Positions 59,919-64,000 of a DNA stretch of 64,000 nt are shown here, one piece after another (position 1 is the stretch's first letter; each line of letters starts with the position of its first letter). Position numbers and translations under genes: made by a program. The notes under the pieces are model-generated. The model saw nothing but the letters and a program-made list of their open reading frames with translations, was not told the DNA's origin and did not search any database. This stretch comes from Desnuesiella massiliensis (lineage in GTDB: Bacteria; Bacillota; Clostridia; Clostridiales; Clostridiaceae): NCBI RefSeq assembly GCF_001403615.1, contig NZ_LN879457.1, forward strand, positions 372,001 to 436,000, in the 5' to 3' direction.

Positions 59919-60977
59919 ATGAAAGGTTTTGCCATGTTAGGTATTAATAAGGTAGACTGGATTGAAAAGGATAAGCCATGTTGTGGAGTTTATGATGCCA
60001 TAGTACGTCCTTTAGCTATATCTCCGTGTACTTCTGACATACATACAGTATTTGAAGGTGCTATCGGAGATAGACATGATATGATTTTAGGACATGAAGC
60101 CGTAGGGGAAGTAGTAGAAGTAGGAAGTGAGGTTAAAGATTTTAAACCAGGAGATAGAGTGGTTGTGCCAGCTATAACTCCTGATTGGAGATCCTTAGAG
60201 GTTCAAAGAGGTTTTCACCAGCATTCTAACGGAATGTTAGCTGGGTGGAAGTTTTCTAATTTTAAGGATGGAGTTTTTGCAGAGTTTTTTCATGTAAATG
60301 ACGCAGATATGAATCTTGCAAAGCTGCCAGAGGGTATGTCCTTGGAAAGTGCTGTAATGTTATGCGATATGATGACCACAGGCTTTCACGGTGCAGAGCT
60401 TGCAGAGATAGAGATGGGTTCAAGTACAGTAGTTATCGGAATAGGTGCTGTTGGGTTGATGGCAGTATCTGGAGCAAAGCTGCGTGGAGCAGGGAGGATA
60501 ATAGCTGTTGGAAGCAGGCCTCTTTGCATTGAAGCGGCTAAATTTTATGGAGCAAATGATATTGTGAACTATAGAAATGGAGATATAGTAGACCAGATAA
60601 TGAACCTTACTAAAGGGCAGGGGGTAGACCGCGTAATTATGGCTGGTGGAGGAGTAGAGACCTTAGAGCAAGCGATAAAAATGGTTAAGCCCGGTGGAGT
60701 GGTATCTAATGTTAACTATCATGGAAGCGGTGAATCTTTGCCTATACCACGTGTAGAATGGGGTTGTGGAATGGCTCACAAAAGCATAAGAGGAGGATTG
60801 TGTCCTGGAGGACGTTTAAGAATGGAAATGCTTATAGATCTAGTTAGATATAATCGCGTAGATCCAAGCAAGCTTGTTACCCATGTATTCCATGGTTTTG
60901 AGAATGTTGAAAAAGCCTTATTGTTAATGAAGGACAAGCCAAAGGATTTAATAAAACCAGTGGTTATTGTGGAGTAG
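59919..60977 (+). CDS. NADP-dependent secondary alcohol (isopropanol) dehydrogenase
   Basis: A 352-residue zinc alcohol dehydrogenase very similar to the C. beijerinckii isopropanol dehydrogenase as I recall it. Zinc ligands Cys37, His59, Asp150 (SPCTSD, GHEA, MLCDMMTTG) are at identical positions; GIGAVG (174-179) is the nucleotide loop, and Gly198-Ser199-Arg200 with Tyr218 are the NADP-determining residues. It reduces acetone and other methyl ketones to secondary alcohols. ATG at 59919 follows GGAGG. Expression is very probably sigma-54 dependent. Confidence 0.95.
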   Translation: MKGFAMLGINKVDWIEKDKPCCGVYDAIVRPLAISPCTSDIHTVFEGAIGDRHDMILGHEAVGEVVEVGSEVKDFKPGDRVVVPAITPDWRSLEVQRGFHQHSNGMLAGWKFSNFKDGVFAEFFHVNDADMNLAKLPEGMSLESAVMLCDMMTTGFHGAELAEIEMGSSTVVIGIGAVGLMAVSGAKLRGAGRIIAVGSRPLCIEAAKFYGANDIVNYRNGDIVDQIMNLTKGQGVDRVIMAGGGVETLEQAIKMVKPGGVVSNVNYHGSGESLPIPRVEWGCGMAHKSIRGGLCPGGRLRMEMLIDLVRYNRVDPSKLVTHVFHGFENVEKALLLMKDKPKDLIKPVVIVE

Positions 60978-61049
60978 TAAACATCGTAATAAATCACGGA
61001 ATCTTGTTAAGGAATTTTTTAAATCCATTAAAGATGAATAATGTATTTT

Positions 61050-61106
61050 AAAGCTAGGTTGCAAATTTAGAAAATTTTAATTTGCTTCCTGGCTTTTATT
61101 TTTTAT
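61050..61106 (+). terminator. Terminator after the alcohol dehydrogenase gene
   Basis: AAAGCTAGGTTGCAAATT pairs imperfectly with AATTTGCTTCCTGGCTTT, followed by TTATTTTTT. Confidence 0.8.
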
Positions 61107-61216
61107 TATGGAGTAAAAGATTATATAGTAGCAGAGGGTTATATAGAAATTCAACCTTAAAGTAAGTTAAATGTATATTATATACTGCTAAAGTACTATT
61201 AAATTCATAAATTCTA

Positions 61217-61245
61217 TTGACAATACAAAAATATATTTTTATTAT
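61217..61245 (+). promoter_or_regulatory. Sigma-A promoter of the helix-turn-helix gene
   Basis: TTGACA (61217-61222), 17-base spacer, TATTAT (61240-61245), 22 bases before the ATG. Confidence 0.85.
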
Positions 61246-61267
61246 ATATACAAAGGGAGGTATTAGT

Positions 61268-61720
61268 ATGGATAGTAATATATTAAATATTGAACAAGCG
61301 GTAGAATTTTTAGGAGTTAGCGAGAAAACTTTAATAAAGCTTTTGAGAGAGGAGCATGTTCCAGCTAGAAAGATAGGAAGAGAATGGAGATTCAGCAAGG
61401 AGGCTCTAATAAAATGGTTAGCAACGGGAGATTCTTGTAACTATATCAATAAGAATGAGCTCTATCAAGTTTCTGATGATGCTAAAGGTAAAACAGAAGA
61501 GTTATTTAATGAAATTTGTGAAAGAATAACTTCTTTGAAAAAAATGAATAATATAAGACAGTACTTAAAAGTTCATAAGGATATAGCTGTTCCAGAAGAC
61601 GCAAATCTTAGAATGAGCTATAAACAGCAAAGAGATGTGGAAAAATTAGAATTTAAAATATATTGGCCCTTAAGAGAGGAATATAAAGCTAATACAGAGC
61701 AAAATAAAAATTCATTATAG
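61268..61720 (+). CDS. Excisionase-type helix-turn-helix protein
   Basis: A 150-residue protein. Residues 5-55 form a MerR/excisionase-type DNA-binding domain (LNIEQAVEFLGVSEKTLIKLLREEHVPARKIGREWRFSKEALIKWL); the rest is hydrophilic, with a Lys/Arg/Glu-rich end. ATG at 61268 follows GGGAGG. The C-terminal part is longer than usual for Xis proteins and not recognised. A tyrosine recombinase gene lies 0.7 kb downstream on the other strand, but a functional link is not shown. Confidence 0.8.
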   Translation: MDSNILNIEQAVEFLGVSEKTLIKLLREEHVPARKIGREWRFSKEALIKWLATGDSCNYINKNELYQVSDDAKGKTEELFNEICERITSLKKMNNIRQYLKVHKDIAVPEDANLRMSYKQQRDVEKLEFKIYWPLREEYKANTEQNKNSL

Positions 61721-61760
61721 GGGAAATAAAATTTGTACATATTAAATGAGGTGTTATTAA

Positions 61761-62192
61761 ATGAATTATCTATGGTTAATATTCGCACTATTATCAGCTT
61801 TTGCTGCAGCACTGGTACCTATATTCGGAAAAGTAGGACTAAAAGCAGTAGATGCAAATACTGCAACCTCTATTAGAGCTATTATTATGGCTATCTTTTT
61901 GTTTTTAGTAGTTGTATTTGAAGGGAAATTAAAGTTAATACCTACCATCATTGCTGATAAAAGAACCTTAGGATTTATAGTATTAAGTGGAGTTGCAGGA
62001 GCTTGTTCATGGTTATTTTATTTTTTAGCTTTAAAGTATGGTAAGGTTTCTCAAGTTGCACCTATAGATAAGTTCAGTGTGGTTCTATCTACGGTCATTG
62101 CTATTATTTTCTTAGGAGAAAAGATAACTAGAACTAATGCAGTAGGAGTAGGTATTATAGCTATAGGAGTAATTGTTGTTGCTTTGAGCTAA
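61761..62192 (+). CDS. Small EamA/DMT-family transporter
   Basis: A 143-residue membrane protein with one EamA unit (about five helices): LWLIFALLSAFAAALVPIFGKVGLKAVDANTATSIRAI and the end LDKFSVV-like IDKFSVVLSTVIAIIFLGEKITRTNAVGVGIIAIGVIVVAL. Single-unit members work as dimers in the export of small metabolites. Ribosome site GAGGTG. Substrate unknown. Confidence 0.9.
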   Translation: MNYLWLIFALLSAFAAALVPIFGKVGLKAVDANTATSIRAIIMAIFLFLVVVFEGKLKLIPTIIADKRTLGFIVLSGVAGACSWLFYFLALKYGKVSQVAPIDKFSVVLSTVIAIIFLGEKITRTNAVGVGIIAIGVIVVALS

Positions 62193-62220
62193 GAGGAAAT
62201 AAATAAAAACTATGAAGCAA

Positions 62221-62437
62221 CTTTTATTTAATGCACAATGCGCAGTGCACAATTCACAGTGAAGGTAATTTTTTCTACGCTGACGCTGCGAAAAAATTGG
62301 AAATTTATAAAGCGTGACAATGCTTAGTCACGGTTTTTTTATGATAAAGCAATCAAAATTATAAATTTAGATTTTTCGTAGAGTAAGGTCGAAAAATCCT
62401 CCATAATTGTGCATTGTGAACTGTGCATTGATAAAAG
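62221..62437. repeat. MITE-like element with 33-bp terminal inverted repeats
   Basis: The left end (CTTTTATTTAATGCACAATG... to 62254) and the inverted right end (62405-62437, CTTTTATCAATGCACAGTTC...) are near-matching inverted repeats. The 217-bp interior has no gene but has a terminator-like hairpin CGTGAC...GTCACG with T7 (62313-62340), which also ends the EamA transcript. A partial copy is at 41890-41950. Confidence 0.75.
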
Positions 62438-62452
62438 CGACTTATGTAGCTT

Positions 62453-63052
62453 TTATACCATCTCACTCTTTTCTTCTAGTTTAGCGTACATTTTCTCTTG
62501 CTGTCTTGTAGTAAACTGAAAATATATTTCTGTATTAGAAACAGCCTTGTGACCAAGCCACCATTGGAGTTCTTTAATATCCATATCAGATTCAGCAAGA
62601 TGAACAGCAGTAGTATGCTTAATTGCGTGAAAATGATGTTTGCTTGTATCCTCAATACTAGCTTCTTTACAATATTTCTTCATAATATAATCTAAGGTTT
62701 GTCTTGAAATAGGTTTGTTTTCTTGACTTTTAAATAATATTTCATAGCTATTTGTTATGTCATAATGCTCAATATAATCATCTATAGCTTGTTTAGTTTT
62801 TTCATCTAATCGTATAGTGTTGCTTTTACTGCCTTTTAATCTATTGCAAAACAACTCTCCTTTTTTACTGTTGTAATTCTCTAGTTTTATCATGGAAACT
62901 TCCGAAGCTCTTAATCCGCATCTATAGGCCGCTCTGAAAATAGCTAAATCTCTAATAGCATGCTTTCCATCTGAACTAGTTATTGCATCTAAAAGCTTTT
63001 TCATTTCGTTTTGGGTAAAATATTTTATTGTAACATCATTATTTCTTACCAT
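62453..63052 (-). CDS. Short tyrosine recombinase (phage integrase family)
   Basis: A 199-residue recombinase consisting of little more than the catalytic domain. Active-site motifs: Arg in RCGLRASEV, Lys in KGSKSN, HAIKHTTAVH in place of the usual HxLRHT (Lys instead of the second Arg), WWLGHKAVS (His) and Tyr in TEIYFQFT. The N-terminal arm/core-binding domain of XerC/D is missing. Ribosome site AAAGGAG. Related HxxK recombinases occur in Firmicutes as I recall, so it is probably intact but specialised. Two palindromes with TAGACAAAATA lie upstream. Confidence 0.85.
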   Translation of the reverse strand: MVRNNDVTIKYFTQNEMKKLLDAITSSDGKHAIRDLAIFRAAYRCGLRASEVSMIKLENYNSKKGELFCNRLKGSKSNTIRLDEKTKQAIDDYIEHYDITNSYEILFKSQENKPISRQTLDYIMKKYCKEASIEDTSKHHFHAIKHTTAVHLAESDMDIKELQWWLGHKAVSNTEIYFQFTTRQQEKMYAKLEEKSEMV

Positions 63053-63072
63053 AATTAACTCCTTTTCATAAG

Positions 63073-63098
63073 TTAGACAAAATAAATATTTTGTCTAA
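63073..63098. promoter_or_regulatory. Palindromic site A near the recombinase start
   Basis: TTAGACAAAAT-AAAT-ATTTTGTCTAA, a perfect 11-base inverted repeat 20 bases upstream of the recombinase ATG. The same core recurs at 63271. Confidence 0.6.
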
Positions 63099-63270
63099 TC
63101 AATTATAGCATAATTTTTCTAATAATCCAATTTTTATAGTTTTAATTTCATTAATTTTACATTAATAAATAAAAATGCGAGGAAAAATAAGTAATAAAAT
63201 AAAAATTATTAGTAATAATGATATATTGTGTAATATTTTTTTGGTTTAAATATAAAATACCCACTAAATT

Positions 63271-63298
63271 ATAGACAAAATATTTATTTTGTATTAAT
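63271..63298. promoter_or_regulatory. Palindromic site B, upstream of the GGDEF-EAL gene
   Basis: ATAGACAAAATATTTATTTTGTATTAAT, read in two halves, repeats the core of site A (TAGACAAAATA...TTTTGT) 198 bases away in the recombinase/GGDEF gap. The sequence between is extremely AT-rich and holds no gene. Confidence 0.55.
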
Positions 63299-63373
63299 CA
63301 TATATAATTATACTATTTATAAGCAGAAATGTAATCATAAGTAATAATTATTTTTTAAATTTTGGAGGAATAT

Positions 63374-64000
63374 ATGGAAGAAATGTGTAGAAATGACGAA
63401 GGGTGTCTAGAAAAAGTACTTAATATAAATTTTTCCATGAACAAATATAAAGAATTATTAAATAAATACATAATTAAGAAAGAACCATTTGCATTATGCT
63501 TAGTAAATATTAGAGGCTTCAAATTATACAATCATGTATTTGGAAGAGAATTAGGAGATTCACTTCTATATAATATATATATGAATTTTAAAAGGTACAT
63601 GAACAGAAGGGGAGAGGTCTACAGATTTGGCAGTGATATTTTACTTTTTGTATTACCTGATATTCCAAGTAAGTATCATGCTGAATGTATCTTAAAAGAT
63701 ATTTTTAATAGGTCTAACAGACCCTATAATATTATGGAACATAAAATTAAGGTTAAATTTAATATTGGGGCAGCCATATTTCCTGATGACACCAATGATT
63801 TAGAGGAACTATTAAATTTTGCTGATGCTGCTTTATATCATAGTAGACAGCATTCTAATAAAGGATATAAATTTTTTGATTATAATTTATACGAAAAGTT
63901 TATTCAAAAAGAAAAGACGGAAGTTGAAATATTTAATGCAATTTATAAGAACGAGTTAACGTTATATTATCAACCTCAGGTTAATTTAGAAACAAGAAAA
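63374..64000 (+). CDS. GGDEF-EAL domain protein, 5' part (partial)
   Basis: The first 209 codons are present; the gene runs off the right edge. ATG at 63374 has TTTGGAGG upstream. Residues about 35-165 form a GGDEF domain (FALCLVNIRGFKLYNHVFGRELGDSLLYNI; FNIGAAIFPDDTNDLEELLNFADAALYHSRQ), but the active-site loop reads FGSDI instead of GGDEF, so cyclase activity is unlikely. An EAL phosphodiesterase domain begins at EIFNAIYKNELTLYYQPQVNLET. The protein probably degrades cyclic-di-GMP, with the N-terminal domain as a regulatory module. Confidence 0.85.
   Translation, partial: MEEMCRNDEGCLEKVLNINFSMNKYKELLNKYIIKKEPFALCLVNIRGFKLYNHVFGRELGDSLLYNIYMNFKRYMNRRGEVYRFGSDILLFVLPDIPSKYHAECILKDIFNRSNRPYNIMEHKIKVKFNIGAAIFPDDTNDLEELLNFADAALYHSRQHSNKGYKFFDYNLYEKFIQKEKTEVEIFNAIYKNELTLYYQPQVNLETRK

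Noticed and set aside
63073..63298. CRISPR-like repeat pair
   Set aside because: Only two copies, AT-rich and palindromic, with no array spacing or cas genes.

Overview
The window reads as a stretch of chromosome from an anaerobic, spore-forming, low-GC Firmicute, most likely a Clostridium or close relative. The evidence is the AT-rich composition, strong AGGAGG-type ribosome sites with frequent TTG/GTG starts, a gerA-type germinant receptor, a CotF-family coat protein, and a secondary alcohol dehydrogenase very like the C. beijerinckii enzyme. I saw no rRNA, tRNA or CRISPR array.

Layout. 1-2.7 kb: spore germination receptor operon (gerA type, minus strand, third gene cut by the window edge). 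2.9-4.1 kb: MarR/flavoprotein operon with a perfect palindromic operator. 4.1-6.3 and 13.9-17.8 kb: scarred accessory DNA with four secreted DUF3888 proteins, a DnaD-like phage replication gene plus a decayed second copy of its 3' end, a DUF2935 pseudogene and an IS110-family element. Between them (6.7-13.9 kb) lies a two-component system followed by a sugar-type ABC importer with lipoproteins; both units carry the same TTTACA-N5-TTTACA direct repeat upstream. 18-25 kb: small housekeeping and stress genes (VOC protein, CotF, MarR plus cyclase, an alkylation-repair cluster ogt-alkA-adaA, a PadR-flavoprotein operon) with gene remnants. 25.2-26.6 kb: a radical SAM/SPASM peptide maturase with a tiny two-cysteine candidate precursor peptide just upstream, a compact RiPP-like locus.

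26.8-41.8 kb is a large L-fucose/fucoside operon. A divergent DeoR regulator faces aldolase, kinase, isomerase, ABC importer (binding protein and two permeases, no ATPase), a GH151-like alpha-L-fucosidase, an M17 aminopeptidase, a CutC-family protein and an 863-residue transglutaminase-like protein. The last three suggest use of fucosylated peptides rather than free fucose alone. 42-47 kb: MATE exporter and an arsCRDA arsenic operon without an efflux pump in the window. 47-55 kb: DUF2680 secreted protein, TetR, an old-yellow-enzyme-type flavin/Fe-S oxidoreductase, LysR, and a heterodimeric ABC exporter. 55.4-61 kb: AraC regulator, ADP-ribosylglycohydrolase-fold protein, a sigma-54 activator and the secondary alcohol dehydrogenase it very probably controls through paired upstream sites and a near-consensus -24/-12 promoter. 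61-64 kb: a helix-turn-helix protein, a small EamA transporter, a MITE-like repeat, a short tyrosine recombinase and the start of a GGDEF-EAL protein.

The strongest candidates for something undescribed are the small-peptide/radical SAM locus, the sigma-54 control unit, the shared two-component operator, and the peptide-handling extension of the fucose operon. Gene families were recognised from memory of motifs; no database search was possible.
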